Counted from the first letter of the stretch, positions 21,721 through 34,010 are shown. The stretch is DNA of 64,000 bases from Ligula intestinalis (GCA_036362985.1 JAYGXS010000008.1:11806066-11870065); one strand, 5' to 3'. The notes: generated by a model from the letters alone, not told the origin. A program made the numbers and translations.

Positions 21721-23440
21721 GGCTTCGACCAGAGAGATGTCCTTTTGACCTGAACTATTTTTCCCTCTCTTATTTTGAGATTTGTCTCGCCATTGGTTCT
21801 CCGTTTTTCCAGCTCTATTATTAGCTGTCTCATCTTTCTCCGCTCTTTCAACTCGTAATCCGGCTGAAAAAAAACTTGCGAATGCAGACTCCGTAAGGAT
21901 GGTTTGCGCTCTAGCAAGAGTTTCGCCTGTGCTTCAGTTTCTAAAATAACTTTTAGAGGTCGTGGCCGAGAAATTGATTCTGGAGCTGTTGGAGCCTTCC
22001 CTATTCGAAATGCCTTAAGAATGCGGAAAGACTCGCCTGGTTTTAGCAACGGTTTGGCGTACACTCGCATAAGACCCACGTCATGGTCAATTCGTTCTTG
22101 TGCAATTGACGACTCTGACTCTGGGGCCCCCTTAACAACTATTTTCTGCTTGCGACTCGATGGGGCATATGTTGCAAGCTCACGTGTTTCAGCCGAGGGA
22201 GCAATTGTATCCGGTACACGCGGTTCTGATGAACTGGCTATTGGGTAAGCTGAATGCAAACCCGTGAACCGTTTGGCTTTCTTAGGCTTATGCCTCTTTT
22301 GAGTTATGATTTTGTCAAACTCTTGGTCATCGCTGGGATGCAAATCCCGATAATTGCTAGTGTCGCTTAAGCCGAGTGACGATGGTATAGCCCGTGGGCT
22401 TGACACATGGTCCGATATGCAGGTTTGAGTCGTGTCGACAGTAATGTCCAAATCCAAGTCAATATCAGCGTCAACTCGTTCTTGTGCAATTGTTGACGCT
22501 ATCTCTGCAGCCCCTTTTACAACTATATTCTGCTTGTGACTCACTGGTGCATCTGTTGCGAGCTCACGAGTTCCGACCAAGCGGCTATCTGTATCCGGTA
22601 CTAAAGGTTTGATGGGTCCTGATGTGCCGGTTTTTTGGTTAGCTGACTGCGCATTCCTGGCCCATTTAGACTTTTGAGCCTTTCTAGCCCTATGCTTTTT
22701 TGGCTTCGTGATCTTATCGACCTCTGTATCATCGCTTTCTAGTGCTGCATCAAGCAACGATGTGACGCTAGGACGCAAATGCAGATAATTGTTAGTGCTG
22801 CCTGAGCAGAGTAACGATGGCGTGGACTGTGGATTTATTTTAGTTTCTTTGCGATCGAGTGAGACACCCGCTGGCTTACTTGGTTCGGCAGATGATAAGC
22901 GAGTTTCAGGTTTACCGGCCGAGGCTATCTGAGCATATGTACTTTTATTTACCCCCGGTTTTGGCCGACAAGGGCTGTTTTAACCGCTGTATAAGAAATA
23001 TGCGTTTTTAGATAGGCAATCTCTTGTTTCAGTTTATTTACCTCGCGGTAAAGTTCCTGCTTCATCTCCGAAAACTCCTGGCGGAGGACGAAGTCCTCAC
23101 AGTCTAACTTCGGTAAACGTAGTCGACATCTTGGCCGTTTGGCGGGAGGTGGAGAATTTATAAAATTATCTAAGTGGCCATATCGGCAGTTACTTTCTGG
23201 TCGTATCTTAACATGGTTGTCAAGGGCCCGTGTCGAAGTGGCCGGGCTGCCTGATGTGCTAACACCGCTAATAACCCGATTTGGCGACCCGGGTTCGAGA
23301 TCAGGCGGAGGCGAAGCGTTTCGTGCTAACGGACTTGTAGCATCTAAACTCTCCATACTATGTAAGATTTTTTTGTGTAACGACCTGCGTCTGATACTGC
23401 CAATTAAGCCGGAAGCCAAATCAAAGAGCCCGTAGGAGTG
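21702..23440 (-). pseudogene. CR1-like ORF1 (nucleic-acid-binding chaperone)
   Basis: Two frames are joined by a one-base shift in a five-G run near 22955. The N-terminal part (likely ATG near 23357) is proline/arginine rich and ends in a short coiled coil (FVLRQEFSEMKQELYREVNK). The C-terminal part has two tandem copies of about 130 residues, marked by TRELATDAPVSHKQNIVVKG and TRELATYAPSSRKQKIVVKG, each preceded by SDD and a lysine-rich stretch. The final about 100 residues (PRPLKVILETEAQAKLLLE, FFQPDYELKERRKMRQLI, GETNLKIREGKIV) have the RRM-like shape of LINE ORF1 proteins. It ends at TAG in 21702-21704 and overlaps ORF2. Confidence 0.75.
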
Positions 23441-23579
23441 AGGTGGAGAGAAGATCGATTGGCCAGATAGTGCAAGTTTACTGAGACAAGCAGGTTACAG
23501 CAAGTCAGAGTAAAATATTGAGTTCCTGACAGATACAATGAAATGTGTTTGGTTAAAAAATTTCCTTAGGAATAACGTT

Positions 23580-23655
23580 AGAGTCACTTTTATCCTAACC
23601 TGAGAGTCACTTTTATCCTAAATATTATGACAATATTAGGATAAGGGTATATAAC
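23580..23655. repeat. Short direct and inverted repeats
   Basis: Two copies of gagtcacttttatcctaa lie 26 bases apart, followed by the inverted word ttaggataa. They may mark old target duplication near the 5' end of the LINE or be a separate small repeat. Confidence 0.4.
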
Positions 23656-24829
23656 AACACAGTGATATAAGGACTCAGCCTCGGCGTGAAATTCGGAGAT
23701 GTGCAGATTTTTGTGGCACAGAGGGGTTTTTCACAAAATCGACACGTCCAAGAAGCAATTTCCAAACTTTGGAAATAATTCACAGCGGAATAATTTTTCA
23801 GAGCGACCGGATTGAGATTTCCTTACTTTGGAAATATATAGTCAATTCATGAATAATTTCCAAGAAGCGTGTCTTCTATACTGAGATAGAGACTAAAAAC
23901 ACGTAAGCTCGAGAGACTTGAAATTCGCAAACAATTTCAAACTTCGCGCAATAAGAATGCTGAGTTTATACACACCACAAACTTCGCACAAGTGTATAAA
24001 ACTTTAAAAGCAATTTTCTTCCTCGTTATTCGATTTGAGTTGTAAAACTAGGACTTGCGCCTACAACGCTCGAACTGGTCTATCGCGGCTATTAGCAAGT
24101 GCGCACGCAGCAGTAACTGCCTGTGCCGGTCTAGTCTGGCCTATCGCCTTAAAAAACGACTAACACAGGACCTCACTTTAACGCTGCCATTCTTCGGAGG
24201 CCACTCTCGTGGATGGTCGTGCACTCGTTTAACTGTCAACTTAATCTAAAATATTTTCCACTAAATCTGTAAGTCTGTTTCTTCCCCCCGGCTTTCCACG
24301 CTTACAGACACAATTCATGCGAGGTCATTCATAACGGATCGTTGAGGCAACTCTGAAATATCCAACTATGTTGCCTCATTTAGAGGGCATATTCGCAATT
24401 TTTCAGCACGAACTCGCGGACAAACCGGCTTCCCCCGTTGTTCAAGACTTTCAAAAGTTCGGCAAGAAAGGGCTCTATCACCCAACTGCAGGGTGGCGAA
24501 CCTAATTCACAAATGTAACGGAGAGACAGAAGCTCGTCAACTAGTCTCAGGGTGGTGTGTTGCAACAGCATAGATTTTTCGCGTCATAGTATAGAAGATA
24601 ATAAGAACGAACTTGATGAAACATGTCTCAATGACCTGCTCATTTCCATCAAAAGCTGGATATGGGATTGTCAGTCAGCGTAACCTACATTAGCTCCAGT
24701 AAAGACTTTTAAATGGTTCGACAGAGACGACTTATACCTAAGCTGCACCAAATAGGAATGAATTGCAACCTACGTTAATGGTTGATCGACTTTCTCAAAG
24801 GCAGCAATCAGGGTGTTTTATTTGGCGAC

Positions 24830-25000
24830 ACCAAATTGGGGTTTTAAACCATCCATAGCGGGGTTTCGCCGGAGGTGGTCTTGGCCCTCTTCGGTTGCTG
24901 ATTGACCTGTATGATTTCCTTGATAGGCTGGCCCTCGAGAAAATAATGTTCGCTGATGACCTGAATTTATGTTATTTGAAAAAATAAGCGAGAGGATGCG
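24830..25000 (+). pseudogene. Reverse transcriptase fragment of a non-LTR element
   Basis: The plus strand reads IHSGVSPEVVLALFGC, then after a shift DLYDFLDRLALE and IMFADDLNLCYLKK. These are RT motifs 4 and 5 (catalytic FADD at about 24949-24960). It has stops and shifts and no flanking domains, so it is a short dead fragment. Confidence 0.65.
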
Positions 25001-25069
25001 CAGAGTTTAAGATAGTTTTTTACTGTGAATCACTTGCGAAAATATGTCAAATCATCTGACTAAAGTGTA

Positions 25070-28000
25070 GGTGCAGAGATATGATGAGCTATGAAGTTCA
25101 GTACCAAGGTAAGCAAATCGAGCAAGGCAAAAAGCTAAGGTACTGTTGTGTGTGGATGACACCCGCTCACTGTACTTTTTTGTATATGGCAATCCCAAAG
25201 ATGCCAAAAGTGGGAAATGCAGTTGTGGGTAAAATTTACGCTTGGATGACCGTGGTTTATCGGTGTGTGGACAGAGATGAAACCAGAAGCAGGCAGCCAA
25301 TAGTGACACAAATCTACGTTCACCCCAACCGTGGGCCCAAACCCAACTACCCCCGCAGTAAAGAGAAGCCGGCTCAAACAAGGAATGCACCTAGGTGCGC
25401 CGGTGTCTGATCGAGCCGTGTGGGCGCATATCGAAGGGGTGTTGTGTGGGCTTTGGTTTGACGCAAAAAAACATTCAATACCGCTGGCCTGGGATAAAGT
25501 CACAAAGCAAACCACAGAAGTATACCGTGTGAATTCTGAACGGGGTAAGTGCAACGTACAAACTTATTTGCTGAAACTTTAGAAAATGACCGGAAGGCTG
25601 AGAGATAGGCAGCTGTTTTGGGTAAACTAACTTATGGCCTATGACGGGGAGTGGTTATAGGTATTGTGCTAAAATCCCGCGGTAAAATATACAACATTAG
25701 TAAGTGAATCAGGGAAGCCACAAGATTAATGCTTTGGTGGACATGTGTTATCCGTAAGGTGCGATATAGTGGTCTCACAAAAGAGAAATTTGTATTTTTG
25801 TGCAATCATTGTGGACTAATGTTAGTTATAGGACGAAAGCAAAAAGGTACAGCTATTGAATAGCTATGCCTCTTGTTAGTATCAATTCTAGGGTTTTCGA
25901 CAATATATGGTTGCTGTGCGGTTTTGGCAAACCGGTAGGCCTGGATGGTCGAAGTTAGTTGGGACAAAGACTAAGATGTAATAAATAGTGGTTGCGAAAT
26001 GCCAAAAAATGGTTAAACCTAACAGTGGGCCATCAGGGAATACAGAAGTTGACTCAAGCAAGGGTTGGGCAGATGTGGCACTTGATGATTTAACCCAGGC
26101 TTTAACAAACACCCAATAGCGACAGTAGTTTTTTAGTTTCCTGTTACAGTAAGACCACTTCATCAGACTCCCTTTTTGTATCAGTAGACGGCAACAGTCC
26201 GAGCTCTATCGTGGATCGTGTTTTGCACGCCTGCATGTAGACGAAATCACAAACCGCATAACGTTTTTTTGGCCAAGAACAGGGTAAGAGGCCACTCTTT
26301 GTATCTGATGCCTACAATGCCGTCGTCGGTAAGTCACAATCCTTTCCTTTAACACGTGGCCCACGGGGGCTTTCAAGAAGTAGGCGGCGTCGCACGACCA
26401 CGACCTCAAAAGGACGTTTATCAGTAGTCTACAAATGGTCCAATTGCCTGCTCATAGCTTAATTATTTATGTACACTTTGTCTTTTTAAATGTATTTTAC
26501 GTAAAATACGCTGAATCCGCTGTAGTTTAAAGGCACATTGCAGAAGTTACGTGTACCTCTAGCCAGATGAAAAATGTGATACTAATAGTCGGCTATTGGG
26601 CTGATGTGCACGATAGAGCCAATTCACAAACCTCAGTGACCGCAAAGAGGGAGTTAATGCGTAGGCAAATGTGGTTAACTCAAGCGGCTGTCCGTTAATC
26701 AGGCAAATGGAGGTAAGCTGTACGTCCGGACTCCTGAGTCCGTTTGTGAAACGCCTTCTTGCGGTGAAGCAAGAAGTGAGGAGTTAAATGCCCCTCACCG
26801 AAACGAACTGGCAGAAGGGGTGATTTATGATTCCCAATCAGGAGCAGGCTCTTGATTTTAGATAGTTGCAGCTGCGTGGGAATTTTTGCTCTTATCTTAG
26901 GAGAATCTATGAACGCAAAAGATACAACAGTCAACTAAGCAATGTGGACCTGTTGGAAGCATAGGCGAACTGTAGGAATGGGCTGGGAGGCTATACGACC
27001 GGTAAGGAAGGCAAGGCTTCCTCCTTAGTTCACCATGCGTTTCAGAGAGTGCTGACTACTATTTTAAAACTACGATATGTTGGTGAAAATGAATTAATCT
27101 ACGAACACTACTAAACGCTCCCGCTGCCTATGTGGCTGTTTCACGGACAGCAGCATTTATCAACTTTGTATTTATTTTTCCACAGCACTAAGTTTGCAAT
27201 GACGAGGCCCTCCGGGCCTAAAATATAAAATTCATTTATTTAAGTGCGCCGGATTACCATTACTAGTCTAGAGAAGGAATGGTCTTGAGCGAGATCCTTG
27301 GCTAGGCCATGAACCCCTCATTCGAGAATGGTCGAGAGACCTTTACCTTAAGTTCCGATTAAATGAACTGGGATGGGTAGCGTGCGGCGCTTTGTCTCCA
27401 AGAGGGCTGTCAGCCAGACTGGTATGATACACATCGCAGAAAAAAGGACAGCAGTCTGAAAGCTTTGTTCTCATCAATTAAAGCTGTTTTTAATTGATAA
27501 GGAGGGTGACAAATGAACGAAAAGCATTGTAAATTGGGCTAATTAGCAAATGCAAGTACGTTTTTCTTATAGATGTCAACAATATATGAACCCTACGAAA
27601 AACACGACCAGGCTTCCATTGCTTACAAAGGTTACATCCGTTCAAACTACGCGCAACAGGGGTCATACGAGATCTACAAAAGTTCTGCTTTGGTAATGGA
27701 GTAGTTTTTTAATGTCTGCTCTTTTTGCTCAGTTACACCTGCGGGCTCGTGCTAACTGACATCATCCCATCTGATTATATTACTTGGAACAAGTGAGAAG
27801 CCGTCTACAATTACGTAAACGACCCTGAAATGCTCGGCATTGTCGATGCATTTCTTAACTACTGTGTACCGATAGGAAGTTTAAAGGCGTTTGCCCATAT
27901 TTCCCTTAAAAAATTGACTTGACTTGACAATAGGAGTTTCTCTGGTTCTTTTTCTACTTTTCGCATGCTTTTCACCCATAATTCAGTAAAATGATAACAT

Positions 28001-28400
28001 GCGACATTACTTGATTTCCTAGTACGCCTTGTCACGCATTAGAAACACGTTACTTGCACCTTAATCAAGCCTTATTCTTACACCCACGACTTCCGCCGCA
28101 CACTTCGGCTGGAAGACTTCTTGCCTTGGGCAACCTTAAGATGTATGCCTATTGGAAGCCTGTAGATAGAGAAAATTATAAGGACACTCCTATTGATTAA
28201 TAACGCAAGCGCATAGAAAAACTTGACGATTAAAACAGCTCCTACTCACCATTAGACGGTCTCACTATCAATCTTTACCGGAATATGCTCTAAGCGAGGA
28301 GGTTATTGGGACACCAACTTCCTTCTCCTCCTGAGTATTTTAAAAGGGGTTGTCCATCAAGAAATTATTGCAGGGAATGCTCCAGCTGAATGGCCTGCTA
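25070..28400. other. No gene recognised
   Basis: Open frames around 25081-25582 on both strands overlap each other and show no domain. A ttgacttgacttgac tail at about 27905-27935 resembles a LINE 3' end. Otherwise this is unremarkable AT-rich sequence. Confidence 0.35.
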
Positions 28401-28499
28401 GTGAGGGGGCTAGAAACCATACACGAACTAACGTCGAAATTTAAGGAACAAAGAGCAGTCTAGGCAGGCTGAGCTACTTCTGAGGTGCTTACTCATCGG

Positions 28500-28720
28500 T
28501 GGAAGACCTGATGGCTCTCCAGATTTTGACAGCGTTAGCAAGCATAACGGTGCCGCGACCTAGGTCGTTCACACATTCTTTGACGTAGAATAGGAAAAGG
28601 AAAGGCCCTAACAGGAAGCCTTAAGGGCACAAGTTAGACCAGGGGTAGGGGTTGACTGTGAGGCACCGATAAACACAGGTTCTGATAACTCTGAAAAAAA
28701 TCTGCAATCCATTTCGGTAA
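28500..28720 (-). pseudogene. Reverse transcriptase fragment, palm region
   Basis: The minus strand reads GFLLGPFLFLFYVKECVNDL and then GTVMLANAVKIWRAI. This is RT motif 4 and 5, but the catalytic FADD position is LANA, so the active site is lost. It is probably the continuation of the finger fragment at 29.6 kb. Confidence 0.65.
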
Positions 28721-29559
28721 GGATCTATAGTGAGGTGCCCACGGTGCTAGCGAAGCGCGCTCCCCTCCTATATGGACATCTGATTTGAGGGGGTAGAGCG
28801 GGTAATTGTATGGGCGAACAATTCAGTGAGTTGGGGAACACGTCCTTACTGAAGTTCATTGAAATATTATCGCTAACCCCTGCTGGACTAACATCGAGCG
28901 CCTGTTTGTCGGGAGGAGGGGTGTTCGCTGACCCAAGGCGAGGTCATTGAGGTGCATTATTTAGTAATATAGCTAACCCGAACTAGAATGACTGTGAAAG
29001 AGTGAAGAAGTTGGAAGATTGTGGCAATTCGAGCACCTTTAAACTTGTAAGCAAGCGATCATTCCCATGGTTAATTTGAAAAGCCATTTTACTCAATGCA
29101 TTGAATTGACCTGTTATTGTATATGGCAGTCTTCCGAGGACCTATCTAAAATTTAATATCATAATCCAAGCCCTACTGGACCAACGGCCATCGTCTCAAA
29201 AATTGGGATATTTTGGAAAGTTCAAAATGTGTAAGTAAGCGCTTAGTAAACATATTCAACATTTTAGAACCCTCTATGGATCCCTGCCACCTTTTCAACA
29301 GGATTCCTCTTATTAAAAATTCAGATAATTAAAAGGTGAGAAGTTTATGTCGGAAGCTGTCACAGGGCTTCTAGAAACAAGTGCTAGTGACTTAAACCCC
29401 ACCGTCTACGTCATGTGCACGAGTCCACTGATCGTTTGTTAAAAATAGGCTGAAAAGGCAAAAGTGCTTCTTTTCGAAGCCGTTTTGGAGCATGAGAAGT
29501 TTTTCTTCTCCAGGAATTTCATTGTCCATTTTTAATTACAGTTTCGATTATTTTACAGC

Positions 29560-29830
29560 AAATAAATGTTAGATTAATGGGCCGATATTTCTTAACCTTC
29601 GTCCGAGGCCCACCATTGGATAAATATTTGGCGTCTTCCATTCGAATGAGCATTTCCATTATTCAAATGACAAGCGGAAGATGTGCGCTAGTGGTTTATA
29701 GAGCACGTTCACCATTTCATTCAAGAGCTTGGATGCTTTATTGTCCGGAACGGATGACTTTGCTTTTTGGGGGTGTTGCAGCATTCCTTCCACAAGAGGT
29801 ACCGAGGCGAAGAGCTATTCAAGCGCTCGA
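29560..29830 (-). pseudogene. Reverse transcriptase fragment, finger region
   Basis: The minus strand reads SKLLNEMVNVLYKPLAHIFR followed in another frame by GPRTKVKKYRPINLTFICC, the finger motifs of a non-LTR RT. The piece lies about 900 bases before the palm fragment at 28.6 kb, further than in an intact RT, so an insertion separates them. Confidence 0.65.
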
Positions 29831-30197
29831 CCACAAGTTATAGTGTCACTATTTAAATTGTTATTAAAAGTTGGTTTCCTTGGTGAATACGGAGACAAAG
29901 AACCCTTCAGAATGCTTGTTTTTTTTAAATTTTCTGCGACATCAACATCATTATCATCCTTAAGTAATGCGACTGAGTCCTTGTTTTTAGTTGACAGACG
30001 AAGGACCCTTATTCCGATATCCCTCAGAGGTCTTCTACGCTATTGTGTCTTTTAACAAGTATACTGGACCTTACAGTAGTCACAACTACGATCAAACCCA
30101 CGAAAATGTGAATTCCTTTCGCGTAAAAACTGAATCGTTTACGAGGGTTGGTGCGAAGGCCTTATGTCTTTAACATACGCACGATAATAAGTGACAG

Positions 30198-30499
30198 TGT
30201 AGTGTCCAAGCAGTCAGCAGGCAATCTCAAAGAGGGTTCCGTTAGTAAAAAGTAGTTTATTGAGATTGGAGACGAACAGGAACAACGAAACTCAAAAACA
30301 GGAGGTCCGAACGAAAAAGGGGACGCAGGGAAGGAGCCACAGCCCTTTGCTCAGTCACAGCCGGGAGAAAACTGAACTTGGCCAATCAGGCCTCGTCCTC
30401 GACACCTTCGTCCCCGATTGGTTCCTCGGTCTCTACCAGGGCAATGAGATACAGGGGGTGAGTTCAGGGAGGAGATGTTAAATAGTAATATTCATTAAA
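30198..30499 (-). repeat. 3' LTR
   Basis: 302 bases, collinear with 34737-35039. In element orientation the end is ...GGACACTACA and the start is TTTAATGAATATT, where the other LTR has TGTAATG, so the TG terminus is mutated here. Confidence 0.9.
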
Positions 30500-30863
30500 C
30501 TGCCCCCTCCTGTCGGACCAATGTCCCATTTGTAAGTTGTTCAAAAACTGCGGCGTCGAGCGGAATGCCTGGACCGCCGTCTGGGGTTATTTCGACCGTA
30601 AGGGAAACCGGGAGGGCCGAAGAAGCAATCAACGAAGAAGGATCAGGGAACTCGGAGAGAGGATCGGAGGGAGAAGGTGACGTAGGTGACGGAGTGACCA
30701 CGGGAAGAGGGGCGAGATGATGATGGTCAATGGAGGGGACTGATGACTCGGAAGTGGGACACACATGTAAGTCAGCGGCGCCAAACCTGTCGGGAGTATC
30801 ATCCGAATCATATGGCCGAAGTTTTTTGAAATAAGCAGCAAAGGTGTGGCTGTTGGGATCGTC
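30495..30863 (-). pseudogene. Ty3/gypsy pol C-terminal tail
   Basis: In frame with the end of integrase, the sequence reads AAYFKKLRPYDSDD, then a proline/serine-rich tail (PVVTPSPTSPSPSDP) and terminates at 30495 inside the 3' LTR edge with VRQEGAV. The low-complexity tail follows the usual gypsy pattern of a variable pol end. Confidence 0.6.
30500..30515 (-). other. Polypurine tract
   Basis: AGGAGGGGGCAG directly precedes the 3' LTR in element orientation, the plus-strand primer position of LTR elements. Confidence 0.7.
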
Positions 30864-31925
30864 CTACGTCCGGAGCATACAGAGCGCCTTTGAGGGAACT
30901 TCAACCACATCGAAGGGCCCAATCCAATGGGACGCGATCTTGTCATTCGATCCGCTGGGCAGTCGATCCTGCTAACAGAAAACCTTGTCTTCAGGCTGGT
31001 AGGGGGCACCATGCGCCCGACGATCGAAGCAATCCTTTTGCCGCTGATGGGCCGTAGCAAGACAAGTGCGAGCAAGCTAATGCGCATGATGGAGATTGTC
31101 TCGCAACTTCCACACAAAATCATTGGGCCGTGCACGCAGCGGGAGTGGAAAAGGGACAGCTTGAATCTAGAGGCAGACGTACCTCGTGACAGTACATCAG
31201 GGCAAAGGGGGTATGGCCCGTGGACGAGTGGGTGGCAGACCGGTACGCAAGCAGGCACTGCGGTAAAGCACCATCCCAAGGTTTATGTGGGGATCTGTTC
31301 ACGAACGACTGAATTAACACTTTAAGTGTACGATTTGTGCGCTCCACCTGTCCATTACCCTGCCGATGCCAAGTGGTAGACCATGACTTCCGAATGTGAA
31401 GAAGATCGCAAAGCTCTTCCATTAAACGAGATTTAAATTGAGAACCCCGATCCGCATGGAGTTGCTCGGGAATGCCATGACGGCAGATCCACTCGTTATG
31501 CATAGCTCTTGCAACTACATCAGCATCGGACTTCAGGATTGGCACTGCCTCGCACCACTTGGTGAAAAAGTCAACAAGCACAAGAATGTAGTGGTTTCCT
31601 TTCTCAGTGGGGGACCTAGGGCCCATCAGGTCCATGCCAACAATCTCATTAGGATAGCCTGCCTGAATGGGCTGAAGTGGTGCAAGATAGGAAGGGTTCG
31701 GGTTCCTGACCTCCGTGCAAACAGGACAGGTGTTAAAGGTATCCTGAATGATGTGGCGTTGATTTGGACACCAAAACTTCTGCATTGCGGCAACGTCGGT
31801 GCGAGCTTGGCCTGCATAAACCAAGTCACTGTGGAGGCGCGAAATGATGGGGTTAATCGTGTCGTGTGGTATGACCAAACGGCGGGAGTCAGTATAGGAA
31901 TATTAGGGATAAAGAACGTCATCGC
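30864..31925 (-). pseudogene. Ty3/gypsy integrase
   Basis: After a TAA at 31903-31905 the frame reads RRLVIP, then LHSDLVYAGQARTD and CPVC. The HHCC zinc finger appears to have Gln in place of the second His. The catalytic core shows MDLMGPRSP (Asp), LHADRGSQFKS (Asp) and GQVERTNRTL (Glu), so the DDE triad is intact. The chain shifts frame near 31125 and continues with VWKLRDNLHHAH, then ASHWIGPFDVVEVPSKAL, interrupted by TAG at 31077, 30972 and 30864. Confidence 0.8.
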
Positions 31926-31990
31926 AGAGGCGAAGGCTGTTCCATGCTGACCAAAGGCAGTGAGATTCTTAACTGGAGCCCCTCATTTCC

Positions 31991-32530
31991 TCACTTGATG
32001 GTTTTGAAGCACCGATGCGAAGTCGATCGTAGATCAAAGATATATATGGGTCTGTGGCTTAGGCTGAAGCCCACTTTGAGCGATCCGAATTTCCAATTAA
32101 AATGGCAGCCACTAGGACGTCTGGCAGCGATGGGGTTCGTGCCCGACGAAACTGGGCGTCTGCGCGTCCGCGATGCAAGACCGTGTAGGAGTATTCCGAG
32201 AGGTCTGCCTGCCACCGAGCGTATTGGCCAGTTGGGTCCTTCAAGTTTTCTAACCAGCGCAGCGCCTGATTGTCTGTGCGGTTTGCCGGCGAGATAGAGG
32301 TGGAACTTCTTAACGAAAGTCACAACGGCAAGAAGTTCTTTCCGAGTGGTAGAATACTTTCGTTCGGTACTAGAGAGGGACTCGCTGGCAAAAGGGAGAG
32401 GATGCTCTAGTCCGTACGCCTGCTGCTGCGAAAGGACCGCCCCGATGGCCGCATCAAAAGCGTCAGTGTCCAAGATAAATGGAGGGGCTGAGTCCGAAAT
32501 TTTGGGGAACGCCAACAGCGGGGTGAGGTA
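31991..32530 (-). pseudogene. Ty3/gypsy RNase H
   Basis: Reads FILDTDAFDAAIGAVLSQQ (catalytic Asp), ASESLSSTERKYSTTRKELL (catalytic Glu) and HLYLAGKPH, then after a one-base shift near 32283 NQALRWLENLKDP and YARWQADLSEYSY, ending near the usual ADALSR position as ADAQFRR. Confidence 0.8.
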
Positions 32531-33730
32531 AGGAGACGCTTGAGCTCTTGAAATGAGTCAGCACATTCCTTAGAAAAGGTGAACACGGCACCTTTTCACA
32601 TAAGCCAATTTAAGGGGGTCGAGATACGCACGAAATCTTTAATGAACCGGCGGTAATAGGCAGCCAGACCCAGAAAGCCATGCAGATCAGAGACACACGT
32701 GGGCTGTAGCCAGTGTTGAATTTGCTCAGTTTTGGCGGGATCAGTCTTAACGCCGCTGGTAGAGACAACATGGCCCAAAAAGGGTAATGAGCTCTTCGAG
32801 AAGCAACATTTCGAAGGGTTAAGTTTAAGACCGACGGCTTGGAGACGATCAAAGACTGCCTGGAGATTGGCAAGTAGGGACCCCACCGTGGACCCGTTGA
32901 CGATGACATCATCCAGGTAAACAAGATACGCGGAGGGGCACAAATCTCTTAAGACCCACGCCATCAGGCGTCGAAAGGTCACAGGCGCGTTCACCAACCC
33001 AACAGTCCCAAACTCATATAAGCCCGATGGGATGTCAAAGGCAGTCTTCAACCGATCTTCGGGTACCAATTCTACCTGCCAGCAACCAGACTGAAAATCC
33101 AGCGTCAAGAAACAGGCAGCCCCGGCCAGCGCCTCCAAGGTACTGTCAATACGAGGGAGGGGAATAAAATCCTTCACCGTAACGGCATTCAACTTGCGGT
33201 AATCGACACAAAGTCGTAACCAGCCATCTTTCTTCTTAACAAGAACAATAGGAGAGGCCCAAGGGGAAGATGATGGACGAATTATGCGCTTTGCCAGCAT
33301 ATCATTAATGGCCTCCTCTAACTGCTTCTGGAAATGGACTGGTACCCGGTGAGGGGGTTGACGGAATGGCCTGGCCGAGCCCGTGTCAATGCCATGTTGC
33401 AGAATATTGGTTCTACCCGAGGGTTCACCATCCCATGCAAAAGCAGATGAGTTGCGACGGATTAGGTCACGCACAGCAGCTACCTGCTTGCCAGATAAAT
33501 CGGGGGAGTCAGGGGACAGACGCTCCAGATCGGACGGCTGAGGAAGAGAAGAAAATACTGACTTACACCCGGGCTGATGCATTGAGGCGTTAGGGAAATT
33601 TAAAGGGACCATGGTCGTCGTAGACGTGAGCTGACAGGTAGAGATGTCAATGAAAAACGCCTGAGCGTAGAGGAAATCGGCCCATAGAATGCCCTGCCAC
33701 TGAATGTCCACACAAACGTAAAATGATGGG
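32530..33730 (-). pseudogene. Ty3/gypsy reverse transcriptase
   Basis: Contains HRVPVHFQKQLEEAINDML, SSPWASPIVLVKKKDGWLR, LCVDYRKLNAVT, FLTLDFQSGCWQVEL (first Asp), FGLVNAP-type motif as VGLVNAPVTFRRLM, and YLVYLDDVIV (catalytic YLDD), followed by FLGHVVSTSGV and FLGLAAYYRRFI. The RT core is intact over about 370 codons. A TGA at 32596-32598 interrupts the connection region and a one-base shift near 32530 follows. Confidence 0.85.
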
Positions 33731-33734
33731 GAAA

Positions 33735-34010
33735 TTAAGAGGCACCAAGATGAAGAGGAACGTCGTTTAAAGACGAGAAAGAAAGAGGCATGCCAGTGGC
33801 AGCCACAATACGAGGACGTCGGTGGGAAACCTCGGCTTTACGAAGCCATGAAAGGGAGAAGCCCTTGGGGTTAAGTAAAGAGCAAGCAGCTCCGGTATCT
33901 AAAAGAAAAGTCACCCATGTGTCAGCAACCAATGCATTAAAAATAGGAGCAGCAACATAAGCATTGGATGAAACAGAGGGCATGGACAGGAACTTACTTG
34001 AAATTTGGGC
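33735..34010 (-). pseudogene. Ty3/gypsy aspartic protease
   Basis: Reads MPSVSSNAYVAAPIFNALV, then FLLDTGAACSLL with the catalytic DTGA, and later IVAATGMPLSF. It is broken at about 33745 by a one-base loss (LHLGAS then stop), after which the frame resumes with ISPSFYVCVDIQW in the next segment. Confidence 0.75.

Larger units (their letters stand above)
18410..23480 (-). mobile_element. CR1-like non-LTR retrotransposon, near full length
   Basis: On the minus strand the order is ORF1, then an overlapping ORF2 with APE-type endonuclease and reverse transcriptase, then a short 3' region ending in AATAAACATATTATTATTA. The 3' end in short (ATT) repeats without a long poly(A) and the coiled-coil plus RRM-like ORF1 fit the CR1 group of the Jockey superclade known from flatworms. 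The 5' boundary is uncertain (23.42-23.5 kb). Both ORFs are broken by at least four one-base shifts and two TAG stops, so this copy is dead or contains sequencing errors in homopolymers. Confidence 0.85.

Noticed and set aside
25052..25582. Overlapping open frames near 25.1-25.6 kb
   Set aside because: No recognisable motif and opposite strands are equally open.
30629..31279. 216-codon frame on the minus strand
   Set aside because: It is an out-of-frame shadow of the integrase C-terminal region.
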